The notes beneath the pieces are model-generated. The model was given only the letters and a program-made list of their open reading frames with translations, had not been told where the DNA came from and did not search any database. The translations under genes and the position numbers were made by a program. A stretch of 64,000 nt of DNA from Novilysobacter_A longmucuonensis. Lineage in GTDB: Bacteria; Pseudomonadota; Gammaproteobacteria; Xanthomonadales; Xanthomonadaceae. How positions within the stretch are numbered: the first letter of the stretch is position 1; each line of letters opens with the position of its first letter. The stretch is from positions 62,001 to 126,000 of the forward strand of contig NZ_JBJMAW010000003.1 in NCBI RefSeq assembly GCF_046600735.1, in the 5' to 3' direction. Positions 17,701 to 25,950 of this stretch are shown piece by piece.

Positions 17701-17831
17701 TGGTCCTGCGCAGGCACGACTACCAGGCGACCGCCCAGCGCGCCTCCCGACACCTGTGGGAGCGCCGCTCGACCACCTGCGGCCGCCTCGCCGGACGGGT
17801 CCTGGCGCTGCTGGCGGCGCGAGGCGACTGA
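14703..17831 (+). CDS. Multi-domain glycosyltransferase: YPDV repeats, GT2, CgeB-like and GT4-like regions
   Basis: About 1042 residues. Residues ~5-80 hold two repeats (WYLDQYPDVAALKLDP, YLQTHPDVAAKGINPLLHY). A GT2 domain covers ~145-370 (VSIVMPTYNRGATVGRAI, LLIVDDGSSDDT, FYLDSDN). A second region, ~385-660, looks like a GT-B or CgeB-like glycosyltransferase (INLMWNISHPDQ, LFVGNSRNQYRPMV, FDVLCCGGSLISD). A third, ~695-1040, resembles another GT-B domain (VDTDDAFSLL, RMLYMGTFTHDSDFALI, VGLAPLEDTAFN, KFLDYSALGL). ATG 14703 is 7 bases after the preceding stop; the frame stays open further upstream, but that would overlap the sulfotransferase gene. It may assemble several linkages of the repeat unit. 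Donor sugars cannot be told from sequence. Confidence 0.85.
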   Translation: MGSLAGEILLIEGSGLFDRDWYLDQYPDVAALKLDPVEHYLRWGALLRRDPSLDFDTLFYLQTHPDVAAKGINPLLHYIRYGRQERRRILAHRPRQQTPAEYFRAIASRTLKGEPQGVLDQFDRAAQLRFLDQVYLASKSQLMEHSEVSIVMPTYNRGATVGRAIDSVLRQTHEEWELLIVDDGSSDDTVAIARSYASDPRITLLEQEHAGVSAARNLGLRHARGSLMFYLDSDNRWSHKYLQAMVAYLNLTGRESGYSAISLEDDTGTVIGYRGEPFRWNACLRGNYVDLNAFCHTRRLYETFGGFDEGLRRMVDWDLILRYSKSHRPAYAPFVGCHYSNSASDASRISVSQPIAYRSVVRTKNRLGTDDRTAIAKRLRLKFAIKIAAPYEKRHEWGDYHFADSLKSALEALGHVVDIDFRGHWYDRPVKHDHVVIVLRGLTAYEPRLGHINLMWNISHPDQVSYDEYDAYDRVYVASPSFPALLAQVVKAPVAALLQCADPDRFALVEGSDSGAEVLFVGNSRNQYRPMVRWAGEAGLEPVVHGTRWAQFIGAEKVRSEHIDNRELARHYAGSSVVLNDHWESMRDFGFISNRVFDVLCCGGSLISDRMAAIDAVFGPAVTQVDGPVELAAAVGRLGTGAADRTGRARMAAHVAADHSFDARARVICNDVLGHLGMPPVHPAGDAAAADGSPRPTVGILMQLSRLGPTSTGFIRGIAPLTSDAAQASLRMCVLDGVEDPRLDDCDVCIVQRVAVADLEHAVLLLERLKRRGAALVVDTDDAFSLLPQSHAEWGAYQARDAALRYLMRHADQVWFSTAALKRVYAEDAPAGLVVGNDLDPRIWRDYRKPAAAPLSGEVVRMLYMGTFTHDSDFALIVPALDELHRDHAGAFEVTLVGAVRAPPARPWLKVLNPTSRDFAYPRFARWLSQQGPFDVGLAPLEDTAFNVCKSDVKFLDYSALGLVSILSEVPAYSGDARTEELAVLVENSTEHWHRALEDLVLRRHDYQATAQRASRHLWERRSTTCGRLAGRVLALLAARGD

Positions 17832-17919
17832 TGCGCCCCCATCCGTATTGTCCGGGCGCGTTGCAGCCCGGGCCTGGTTCCCGATCGCCTCGGCGGCCGA
17901 TTCGCAGTTGGAGAGATCG

Positions 17920-20262
17920 ATGAGCAAACCCGTGTCCGGCCGTGGCAAGACGCTTGCGTGGCGCTTGGCTGCACGCACCGATGCCGAGCCGGTGGATGTC
18001 GACACGGAGCCGGGCCCGGGCCTGCACCCGGCCGTGGACGGCGGAGCGGGCGGCTGGAGGACCGGCGGTGGGCGCTCGTGTTTCCGGCTGGCGCGCGAGG
18101 GCCGGCCCGTGGCCTTGCCGGCCGGCTGGTACCAGCTCGAGGGACGCCTGGTGTCGGCCGACTACAAGCTGATGATGCCCTGCCTGTACCCGAGGTACGC
18201 GCGCGGCGGCGACGGCGACGCGCAGATGCCGCTGCCCGAGCCGGCGGCGGATGGTTCAATGATGGCGCTGGTGCTGCTGAAGTACGACGTCGCCAGCCTG
18301 CAGTTCTGCCCCAGCTTCGCGCCGGCGCGGTTCAGCATGGAGGGCTTCAGCCTGACTCGCATCCCGCGCAGCCGGGCGCTGCTGCATATGTTGGGGCTGG
18401 TGGGCGAGCGCTCCGGCGGCGGGTGGGGCCGGTCGCTGCGCCTGACCTGGCGGTTCCTCGCCGGCGCGGCGCGGGAAGGTGTTTCCCGCGCCACCGCAAT
18501 ACTGTTCTGGGAGTACCAGCGCCGGCTGCAACCGACCGGCATGAACGCGTATGAGGTGTGGGCCAATCGATTCGACGCGCTGGGTGAGGAGCAGCTCGAT
18601 GCGCTCCAGCGCCGTGCACGGGAGCTGGAAGCCGACGGTCCGCTGATCTCGATCCTGCTGCCGGTCTACCAGACGCCGGAGCGGTGGCTGCGCCGCTGCA
18701 TCGACAGCGTGATCGCGCAGGTGTACCCGAAGTGGCAGCTGTGCATCGCCGACGACGCCTCGCCCGATCCGCGCGTCATGCAGGTGCTGGAGCAATACGC
18801 GCGCCACGACGCGCGAATTGAAGTGGTGCGGCGCGACCGCAACGGCCATATCTCGGCGGCCTCCAACAGTGCGCTAGAACTGGTGCGCGGCGACTACGTG
18901 GCGCTGCTCGACCACGACGACGAGTTGCGCCCGCACGCGTTGCTGGAGATGGCCGAGGCGGTCGGCGGTGGACGCGACATCCAGCTGGCGTACTCGGACG
19001 AGGACAAGATCGACGCCGACGGCCGGCGCTTCGATCCCTACTTCAAGCCGGACTGGGACGCGGACCTGCTGCGCAGCCAGAATTACGTCTGCCACTTCAC
19101 CATGATCCGGAGCGGGCTGGTGCGCGCGGTCGGCGGCTTCCGCGAAGGCTTCGAGGGCAGCCAGGACCACGACCTGATCCTGCGCTGCGGCGAGCGGCTG
19201 CAAGCGGCGCAGGTACGGCACATTCCCAAGGTGCTGTACCACTGGCGCGCGATCCCCGGCTCCACCGCACTGACCCGCGATGCCAAGGACTACGCCTCCT
19301 CGGCGGGCGCGCGCGCGGTCGCCGAGCACCTGGTGCGCTGCGATACCAACGCACGCGCCGAAGAGCTGTCGCACGGCCACTACCGCGTGCGCTGGCCGCT
19401 GCCCGAACCCGCGCCCAGGGTGAGCCTGATCGTGCCGACCCGCGACAAGGTCGAGCTGCTGCGCATGTGCGTGGAAAGCATCCTGGCCCGTACCGACTAC
19501 CCCGATTTCGAGATCGTGGTGGTCGACAACCAGTCGTCCGACCCCGACGCGCTCGCGTACCTGGCGGAGCTGGAGCAACGCGAGAAGGTCAAGGTGCTGC
19601 GCTTCGATGCGCCCTTCAACTATTCAGCGATCAACAACTGGGCGGCGCGCCAGTGCGACGGACAGGTGATCGGACTGGTCAACAACGATATCGAGGTCAT
19701 TACGCCCGACTGGCTCCAGGAGATGGTGTCCCAGGCGATCCGCCCCGACGTGGGCGCGGTCGGTGCGATGCTGTACTACCCCGACGACACCATCCAGCAC
19801 GCCGGGGTGATCCTCGGCATCCACGGTATCGCCGCGCACATCTACGGCGGGCAGCAGCGCGGGTATCCGGGCCACGGCGGCCGTGCGCGCGTGGTGCAGG
19901 GTTTGTCGGCGGTGACCGGCGCCTGCCTGCTGGTCCGGCGCGAGTTGTACGAGCAGGTCGGCGGCCTCGACGAGGCGCTGGAGATCGCGTTCAACGACAT
20001 CGACTTCTGCCTGCGCCTGCGCGCCGCCGGCTACCGCAATGTCTGGACGCCGTTCGCCGAGCTCTACCACCACGAGTCGGCATCGCGCGGCAGCGAGGAC
20101 ACCGACGAGAAGAAGCAGCGCTTCATGCGCGAGGTCGAGTTCATGCAGGATCGCTGGGGCGAGCACCTGCCGGTGGATCCGGCCTACAACGTCAATCTTT
20201 CCCTGAGCAGTGTCTGCTGCGAACTGTCGGCTCCGCCGCGGCACCCGTCGGATGCCGGCTGA
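17920..20262 (+). CDS. Tandem GT2 glycosyltransferase
   Basis: About 780 residues with two GT2 domains. The first begins near residue 241 (ISILLPVYQTPERWLRRCID, IADDASPD, ALLDHDDELRP) and the second near residue 499 (VSLIVPTRDKVELLRMC, IVVVDNQSSD, NYSAINNWAA, LLVRRELYEQVGGLDE). The two-domain layout is common in O-antigen and rhamnan synthesis. The first 240 residues have no family I recognise. ATG 17920 is preceded by GGAGAG at 17910-17915, which favours it over an in-frame start at 17848. It is the last plus-strand gene of the locus and meets the opposing cassette with only 8 bases between stops. Confidence 0.9.
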   Translation: MSKPVSGRGKTLAWRLAARTDAEPVDVDTEPGPGLHPAVDGGAGGWRTGGGRSCFRLAREGRPVALPAGWYQLEGRLVSADYKLMMPCLYPRYARGGDGDAQMPLPEPAADGSMMALVLLKYDVASLQFCPSFAPARFSMEGFSLTRIPRSRALLHMLGLVGERSGGGWGRSLRLTWRFLAGAAREGVSRATAILFWEYQRRLQPTGMNAYEVWANRFDALGEEQLDALQRRARELEADGPLISILLPVYQTPERWLRRCIDSVIAQVYPKWQLCIADDASPDPRVMQVLEQYARHDARIEVVRRDRNGHISAASNSALELVRGDYVALLDHDDELRPHALLEMAEAVGGGRDIQLAYSDEDKIDADGRRFDPYFKPDWDADLLRSQNYVCHFTMIRSGLVRAVGGFREGFEGSQDHDLILRCGERLQAAQVRHIPKVLYHWRAIPGSTALTRDAKDYASSAGARAVAEHLVRCDTNARAEELSHGHYRVRWPLPEPAPRVSLIVPTRDKVELLRMCVESILARTDYPDFEIVVVDNQSSDPDALAYLAELEQREKVKVLRFDAPFNYSAINNWAARQCDGQVIGLVNNDIEVITPDWLQEMVSQAIRPDVGAVGAMLYYPDDTIQHAGVILGIHGIAAHIYGGQQRGYPGHGGRARVVQGLSAVTGACLLVRRELYEQVGGLDEALEIAFNDIDFCLRLRAAGYRNVWTPFAELYHHESASRGSEDTDEKKQRFMREVEFMQDRWGEHLPVDPAYNVNLSLSSVCCELSAPPRHPSDAG

Positions 20263-20270
20263 GGTTAGGC

Positions 20271-20906
20271 CTACCGCGCCGGTGCGAAGGCTGACCTCAG
20301 CGCCACCACGCCCACCAGCAGGGTGCAGACCCAGCCGAACGCGAACGCGCCTGCGTTGACGCGGATCATCGAGGCGATGCCGATGCGCTCGCGTGTGGTG
20401 ACCTCCAGCGCCAGGGCCTTGTCGGCGACCGCATCGCCGCCGAGGCGCGCCGTTCCCAGCCGCGTGTCGTCGACCAGCCACAAAGTGGCCGCGTTGCCGG
20501 GCTGGCCATCCACACCGCTGATACGCAGATCGAAGTCCTGCTCTGCAGCGAACGCATCGTCCGGGCAGAAATAACGGAACTTGTTGTCGGCAAGACCGGC
20601 GACGTTCACCCGCCATTGCTGGTGGCGATCACCCTGCCGCCAGCGGACATCCAGGCGGCCGCCGTTGGTTCGCATGTAGGTCGCGAAGCGGATGCCGAAG
20701 CAATGCTGCTGCCCCTCATGGCTCCGGACCTGTTGGTCAGCGCCGGGCCGGACGGTCTGCTCCAGAACGAAGCGCGCGAGGATCTCTCCGGCAGGAGTCG
20801 AGCCTGCGGAGCCGGTGTTGTAGAGCGAGGTCTGGGTATGGAAGGGCCACCACAGCAGGCACGCGGCTGCAACGAAGATCACGATCACGATCGGGCGCAT
20901 GTTCAT
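20271..20906 (-). CDS. Small membrane protein of unknown function
   Basis: A 211-residue protein that I do not recognise. It has a hydrophobic N-terminal segment (IVIVIFVAAACLLWWPF), a soluble middle of about 140 residues with LDVRWRQGD, DNKFRYFCP and ATLWLVDDTRLG that could be a beta-sandwich, and a second hydrophobic segment at the C-terminus (FAFGWVCTLLVGVVALRSAF). The middle would lie in the periplasm. It begins 2 bases after the stop of the DUF2142-like gene and so is the last gene of the minus-strand membrane cassette; a role in periplasmic glycan modification is only guilt by association. Start ATG at 20906, with a second Met two codons later. Confidence 0.7.
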   Translation of the reverse strand: MNMRPIVIVIFVAAACLLWWPFHTQTSLYNTGSAGSTPAGEILARFVLEQTVRPGADQQVRSHEGQQHCFGIRFATYMRTNGGRLDVRWRQGDRHQQWRVNVAGLADNKFRYFCPDDAFAAEQDFDLRISGVDGQPGNAATLWLVDDTRLGTARLGGDAVADKALALEVTTRERIGIASMIRVNAGAFAFGWVCTLLVGVVALRSAFAPAR

Positions 20907-20908
20907 GG

Positions 20909-22390
20909 TCACAGCTGCCCGTACAACTGGAACACCTGGCGCAGGAAAAAGCCGTCGGCAACAATCATCGCGCCGACCGCGCCACACAGCACCGCGCGAC
21001 TGGCCGCTCGGGTCCGGAACGGCCACACCAGTAGCAGCAGTAAAAACGGGACGACTGGATACAGGTATCGCCCCTGGGTGGCACGCACCGCGCCGGTGAA
21101 CCCCGACCACAGGTGTTCGTAGTAGATGAACGCAAAGACCAGCATGCATAGCGCCGATGTGGCGAGCAGCCAACCCAGCCCGTCGGCCACAACGAAACGG
21201 CGACCATTGGCCGCCAACGTGAAAAGCATGGCGGCCAGCAGCAGCAGGCACACCCATGCCGCCAGCTCGGTCAGTGGCAGCGCCCAGCTGGCGTATGCCA
21301 CTACCAGCAGCGACACACCGATCGCGATATGCCGTGGTCGCGCCTGCAGCCACTGGAGCACAGGCTTGACCAGCACTGCCAGCCCGGCCGTGCCCAGGCA
21401 GGCCAGGAAGTAGCGGGCCATCGCGCCGTTGGCGTTCACCCACTTGGCCGCGCCGCCGTCAGAACCGTTCCAGCCCACCAGTGCGATGAAGTTGAGCAAG
21501 GTGTGCTGCCAGTAAGGCAAGCGATGCATCATCTCGAAGAAGCCGATCGGCACGAGGGTGAGGTCATAAAGGATGCCCGCGTCAGGGAATATCCGGCCGA
21601 CGGTCGTCAGGTTCCATGCGATCCACAGGCACATGGGGACGAACATGACCAGCCACAGCGCAGCCGTGCGGTAGATCCAGTGATGGCGTGGCAGGACGCC
21701 GCGCTGGCGCCACAGCCGCCAGGCCAGCGCGAAGAACAGCGGCAGCGCCATCGCCAGTGCGGTCAGCTTGGTGACGGTGCACAGCGCGACCAATGCGGCG
21801 GCGAAGAGGAGATGGCGAAACCTGTCGGACTCCAGCCACCGCACGCACCAGTAGGCGGCCCAGGCGGCGGTGCACGCCACCAGCGTGTCGTGGCTGACGC
21901 CGGTGCTCAGATGGGTGAACATCGGCGTTGCCGCCAGGAAGATGCCGCCGGCCAGGCCGAGCTCGTCGCGGCCGCTGGCCCGGGCCAGGAACAACGCGAG
22001 GCCGAGGATGGTCAGCGCGCCAAACAGCGCACCCAGCATGCGCGCCGAACGGACCTGCTGCTCGAAATCGAGCCCTGCGGCCTGTGCCGCCATGACCAGC
22101 GGCGCGTCCAGGACGTAGAACAGCGGAGGGTGTTGCGCGATCCAGTTCATGCCCGGCGTGGCCGTCGGGGTTTTCCAGGACCGGGTGACCTCATCGCCCA
22201 TGCGCGCCTGACCGACCACCGGCCATTCGCCGCGGATGATGTCCTCGACGTAGGAATAGTGGCCGGACTCGTCGGGGATGTCCCACAGCGGCGTGACCAG
22301 CCATCCGTAGGCCACGAACTTGGCCAGGAAGATCAGCGCCACCAGCGCCGCGGTCGGCAGGATTCGCGTCCGGACCAGCGCCTGCGTCAT
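20909..22390 (-). CDS. DUF2142-like GT-C membrane protein
   Basis: A 493-residue polytopic membrane protein with about 11-12 hydrophobic segments. Near the N-terminus it has LWDIPDESGHYSYVEDII, the acidic loop after the first membrane helix that is typical of DUF2142 and GT-C enzymes that use polyprenyl-phosphate sugars in the periplasm. ATG 22390 starts MTQALVRTR before the first helix and overlaps the stop of the upstream gene by four bases (ATGA), so it is translationally coupled. The upstream GT2 could supply the lipid-linked donor. Substrate unknown. Confidence 0.8.
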   Translation of the reverse strand: MTQALVRTRILPTAALVALIFLAKFVAYGWLVTPLWDIPDESGHYSYVEDIIRGEWPVVGQARMGDEVTRSWKTPTATPGMNWIAQHPPLFYVLDAPLVMAAQAAGLDFEQQVRSARMLGALFGALTILGLALFLARASGRDELGLAGGIFLAATPMFTHLSTGVSHDTLVACTAAWAAYWCVRWLESDRFRHLLFAAALVALCTVTKLTALAMALPLFFALAWRLWRQRGVLPRHHWIYRTAALWLVMFVPMCLWIAWNLTTVGRIFPDAGILYDLTLVPIGFFEMMHRLPYWQHTLLNFIALVGWNGSDGGAAKWVNANGAMARYFLACLGTAGLAVLVKPVLQWLQARPRHIAIGVSLLVVAYASWALPLTELAAWVCLLLLAAMLFTLAANGRRFVVADGLGWLLATSALCMLVFAFIYYEHLWSGFTGAVRATQGRYLYPVVPFLLLLLVWPFRTRAASRAVLCGAVGAMIVADGFFLRQVFQLYGQL

Positions 22391-24882
22391 CGAGCCGGCC
22401 TTGTGGTCCACCGGCTGGCCCAGGCCATCGCCAGCAGGGCAGCGGCCACCGCGGCAAGCCACGGCCACAGCCAGCGCAACAGCTCCGGCCGGTATTCGAA
22501 GCGGATCGTCGCCGGAGCGGAGACCCGTACAGCGGGCATCACGCCATGCTTGAGCGACGGCTCGACTGGCGCGCCGTCCACCGTCACTCGCCAGTCGCCA
22601 GTCATGCTCATGGGCACGATGACGTATCCGCTGGTGTCGCCCACATAGCGCAGCGTGAAGGCGTCCGACCGATAGCGCGTGACCTGGACCGTGCCATCGG
22701 CGAGCGAATCGGCACCATCCTGGAGGTCGGCAATGAAGTAGGGGCCGCCAGGGTGATCGCCGTTCTCCAGCACGACGGTGCCGTCGGCCATGAACACGCG
22801 GCGGAACGCGCTGCCCCCGGACTCTTGCGCCAGCAGTTGATACTGGATGGTGCCAGCAAAGGGTTCGCGATCGATGCTGAGCCCAGTCGCCGGATCCGGC
22901 GCTTCAAAGGCCCAGGCGGTGAGTCTCCATGAGCCTGGCTCCCGGGGTTCATAGGCCAGCGAGAACGCGTAGTCGCCGGCCGCCAGCGTCACCGGCTGGG
23001 TGAAGTGAAAGTCCATGTAGGTGTTGTCCTTGACCTGCGCGGCGTTGATCGCGGCTTCCGCCACTGCATGGTTGCCGGCGTCCAGCACTTGCAGGGTGAC
23101 CCGCCCGGGAAGTTTCGACTTGCGGTAGGTCGCCAGCCGTACCGACAGGCCAAGCAGCGCGGTCGCCTCTGGCAGCTTGAAGTGCTGCAGATATGAGTGC
23201 TCCGGCATGGCCGGAAGCGCGACGTGCTCGCCAATGGCCGCCACCTCGATGCGCTCGGGCGTGCCGGGGCCGTGGCGTGAGTCGATCAGCGCGTAGCGGA
23301 CGTTGTAGTCGGCCATTGCCGGCGCGTCGTACTTGATGTGGGAAGCGGGGAAACGCGACGCCGACGCGCGATGCGAATTGAACGGACGCTTCGCCATTTC
23401 ATGCAGCGCGTCCTGCAGGGCCGGGATGCGGAAGTAGTGCGCCAGCCATTCGCGCTGGCCATACACGCCCAGGGTCCCGGACATGACGAAGGACTTGTCG
23501 GTGATCACGTAGTCGAACGGACCCGCGCGCTCGCGCACGTACTCGATCGAGGCGGTCCGCGGGAAGTAGTAGTCGGCATCCACCGGACCGTTGAAATCCC
23601 TGAAGAACATCGAGATCTCGATGACCTGCACCAGCCCGATCGCCACCAGCGCGATCCGCAGCGGTTTGCGCCTCGCCGCTCTCCACAGCAGGTCCAGGCC
23701 CAGTGCGCCCAGAATGACCAGGCCGATGTCGAGCAAACCGATGGCGCGCGACCAGGAGTTGAACGTCATGCCCGGCAACCAGCCGATCAGCCACATGGGC
23801 CAGAGTTCGAACACCAGGCCCGCGGTGATCGCCACGACCAGCACGCCGAACAGCGGCAAGGGCCGGACGCCACGCCGACGGAGCACCGTGGCCAGGAACG
23901 CCGCAAGCGCCACCGCCGCAAGCGCCATCATCGAGGCACCGACGTACATCGTCTGTTCGACCCGCTGTACCTGGTAGGCCCACGGTGGAAACAACTGCTT
24001 CCAGTGGCCGAGGTCGAGATAGCTGCCGCGTCCCTCGCGGTAGCCCAGATCGAACTGCTGCAACCAGTACAGGAGCCCGAGCACCGGCAGTGCTGCGAGC
24101 AGCAGTCCGAGCCCGGTGCCGGCCAGGCACCACGCTGCGAACCGCCACGGCTTGTCGCCGCTGCGCCACCGGGTTATCAGCAGGACGAGCGCGTACAGCC
24201 CGGCCATCTCGATCACCAGCACGCTCAGGAACGGAAAGCCGCCCAGCCACACCAGTGCCGAGCTCGCCGCCACCAGCAGGCTGTTGCCGGCCCCGGGCCG
24301 GTGCGCGCAGCGGTCGATCGCCCACAACAACCATGGTGCCCAGATCAGCGTCAGCACGTGCGGCCAGTACAGCCACGCGGCATTGAAGCCACAGAGCTCG
24401 AAAGTGATCGCGCCGATGATGGCCGCGGGTGCGCCTACATGCCGGCGCAGGAACAGGTGCATGCCCAGTCCGGCGAGCGCCAGGTTGAAGAGCGTCCCCA
24501 GATAGAAGCCGAGCGCCGGATCGGGCGTGACGGCGAATATCGCAAAAGCCGGGGTGAACAGGTTCGTGTTCAGGCTCAGGAACGTGCCGCCGCCGGCGAC
24601 CTTGTCGTTCCACAGCGGTACCTGGCCGTCCTGAAGCTGCTTCTTGGCGACCTCCCATTGCGGGAGCAGCGCGTTGAGGATGTCCGAGCGCTGGTAGCTC
24701 CTGACTTCCGCCTCAGGGTCGACGAACTCCCACGCGCGCTGGCTGACCAGCACGTCGAATGGCGTGATCGTTTCGCCCTTGAACGGATTGGCGCCCAGGG
24801 TAAGCGCGGCCACCGCCGCATACAGCAGCAGGGCGAGCAGACCGGAGCGCGGGTGGAACCACCGGCGGTCCATGTCGGTCAC
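22387..24882 (-). CDS. Large YfhO-like membrane protein
   Basis: An 831-residue protein. The first roughly 420 residues carry about ten membrane helices, with a conserved-looking first periplasmic loop (TPFDVLVSQRAW) and WPHVLTLIWAPWLLWA. A soluble periplasmic part of about 370 residues follows (for example MADYNVRYALIDSR, PMSMTGDWRVTVDG), then a final helix (LLRWLWPWLAAVAAALLAMAWA). This is the shape of the bacterial YfhO family, which is implicated in glycosylating teichoic acids from lipid-linked sugars in Gram-positives. The gene overlaps its neighbours by four bases on both sides (ATGA), so it belongs to one operon with the polyprenyl-phosphate glycosyltransferase. Confidence 0.75.
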   Translation of the reverse strand: MTDMDRRWFHPRSGLLALLLYAAVAALTLGANPFKGETITPFDVLVSQRAWEFVDPEAEVRSYQRSDILNALLPQWEVAKKQLQDGQVPLWNDKVAGGGTFLSLNTNLFTPAFAIFAVTPDPALGFYLGTLFNLALAGLGMHLFLRRHVGAPAAIIGAITFELCGFNAAWLYWPHVLTLIWAPWLLWAIDRCAHRPGAGNSLLVAASSALVWLGGFPFLSVLVIEMAGLYALVLLITRWRSGDKPWRFAAWCLAGTGLGLLLAALPVLGLLYWLQQFDLGYREGRGSYLDLGHWKQLFPPWAYQVQRVEQTMYVGASMMALAAVALAAFLATVLRRRGVRPLPLFGVLVVAITAGLVFELWPMWLIGWLPGMTFNSWSRAIGLLDIGLVILGALGLDLLWRAARRKPLRIALVAIGLVQVIEISMFFRDFNGPVDADYYFPRTASIEYVRERAGPFDYVITDKSFVMSGTLGVYGQREWLAHYFRIPALQDALHEMAKRPFNSHRASASRFPASHIKYDAPAMADYNVRYALIDSRHGPGTPERIEVAAIGEHVALPAMPEHSYLQHFKLPEATALLGLSVRLATYRKSKLPGRVTLQVLDAGNHAVAEAAINAAQVKDNTYMDFHFTQPVTLAAGDYAFSLAYEPREPGSWRLTAWAFEAPDPATGLSIDREPFAGTIQYQLLAQESGGSAFRRVFMADGTVVLENGDHPGGPYFIADLQDGADSLADGTVQVTRYRSDAFTLRYVGDTSGYVIVPMSMTGDWRVTVDGAPVEPSLKHGVMPAVRVSAPATIRFEYRPELLRWLWPWLAAVAAALLAMAWASRWTTRPAR

Positions 24883-25847
24883 TCGCGGGGCAGGTCGCGG
24901 GGCACGTCGCGAGGCAGGTCGAGACGGCGCAATTGCAGACTGACCCGCTCGAGAAGCTTGCGGTTGGTGGCGATCAGGTCACCGATCAGGCCCATCATGT
25001 AGAGCAGTACGCCCAGGGTGATGAACAGCGATGCGAAGATTACCGACTGCACGTGGCCGCCGCCGGCACCTTGCAGGTAATAGAAGACGAAGCGCAGGCC
25101 GGCCATGAGGCCGATGATCAGGAAAACCGAGCCCGCATAGACGAACAGTGCCAGCGGCCGGTAGATCACGAACACGCGCACGATGGTCAGCAGCGACCGT
25201 TTCACGTAGCTGGGGATGCTCTTCACCAGGCGCGATGGGCGCAGGTCGGCGTTGGTGCGAACCGGCACGCAGGCAATGCGCAGATTGCTCTGGCCGGCCT
25301 GGATGATGGTCTCCAGCGTATAGGTGTAGGCGCTGAAGACGTTCAGGCGCATTGCCGCCTCGCGCGAGATCGCGCGGAAGCCGCTGGGGGCATCCTCCAC
25401 CTGGGTCTTGCTGGCCATGCGCACCGCCCAGCTGCCGAGGCGCTGCAGTTTTTTCTTGATCCAGGAAAAATGCTCGGTCTCGCCGATGGGCCGGCTGCCG
25501 ATGACCATGTCGGCCTCGCCGGCGACCACTGGGGCGGTCAGCCTGGGGATGTCGGCCGCCTCGTACTGGTTGTCGGCATCGGTGTTGACGATGACGTCAG
25601 CGCCCAGCCGAAGGCACGCATCGAGCCCGGTCATGAAGGCCGTGGCCAGCCCGCGATTGACCGGGTGCCGGATGACGTGGTCGACCCCGAGCTCCCTGGC
25701 CAGCGCGGCGGTGTCGTCGGTGGAGCCGTCATCGATGATCAGCCATTCAACCTGGTCGAAACCCGGCACCTGGCGCGGCAGTGCACCCAGCGCGACGCCC
25801 AGGGTCTCGGATTCGTTGAGGCAGGGAATCTGGATGATGAGCTTCAT
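24879..25847 (-). CDS. GT2 polyprenyl-phosphate glycosyltransferase (GtrB/DPM-like)
   Basis: A 322-residue protein with an N-terminal GT2 domain (IIQIPCLNESETL, LIIDDGSTDDT, NTDADNQYEAADI, VIGSRPIG, DAPSGFRA) and two C-terminal membrane helices (LALFVYAGSVFLIIGLMAGL and VIFASLFITLGVLLYMMGLI). This matches enzymes that make polyprenyl-phosphate sugars at the inner membrane for later use in the periplasm. The C-terminus has an unusual RDVPRDLPRE tail. It is the first gene of a coupled set with the YfhO-like and DUF2142-like proteins, which are candidate users of its product. Confidence 0.9.
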   Translation of the reverse strand: MKLIIQIPCLNESETLGVALGALPRQVPGFDQVEWLIIDDGSTDDTAALARELGVDHVIRHPVNRGLATAFMTGLDACLRLGADVIVNTDADNQYEAADIPRLTAPVVAGEADMVIGSRPIGETEHFSWIKKKLQRLGSWAVRMASKTQVEDAPSGFRAISREAAMRLNVFSAYTYTLETIIQAGQSNLRIACVPVRTNADLRPSRLVKSIPSYVKRSLLTIVRVFVIYRPLALFVYAGSVFLIIGLMAGLRFVFYYLQGAGGGHVQSVIFASLFITLGVLLYMMGLIGDLIATNRKLLERVSLQLRRLDLPRDVPRDLPRE

Positions 25848-25950
25848 GCTGAGCGGTGCTCCGAACAGGTAGGTGGTATGGACAAAAAATGATCACCGCA
25901 GTGCGGCGGCAAGGGTGTCGTCCGATGCCTGCCGGAACCGACGACGTGCC

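Noticed and set aside
23338..25002. 554-codon plus-strand frame
   Set aside because: Antisense to the YfhO-like gene; low-complexity Gln/Arg/His-rich sequence without motifs.
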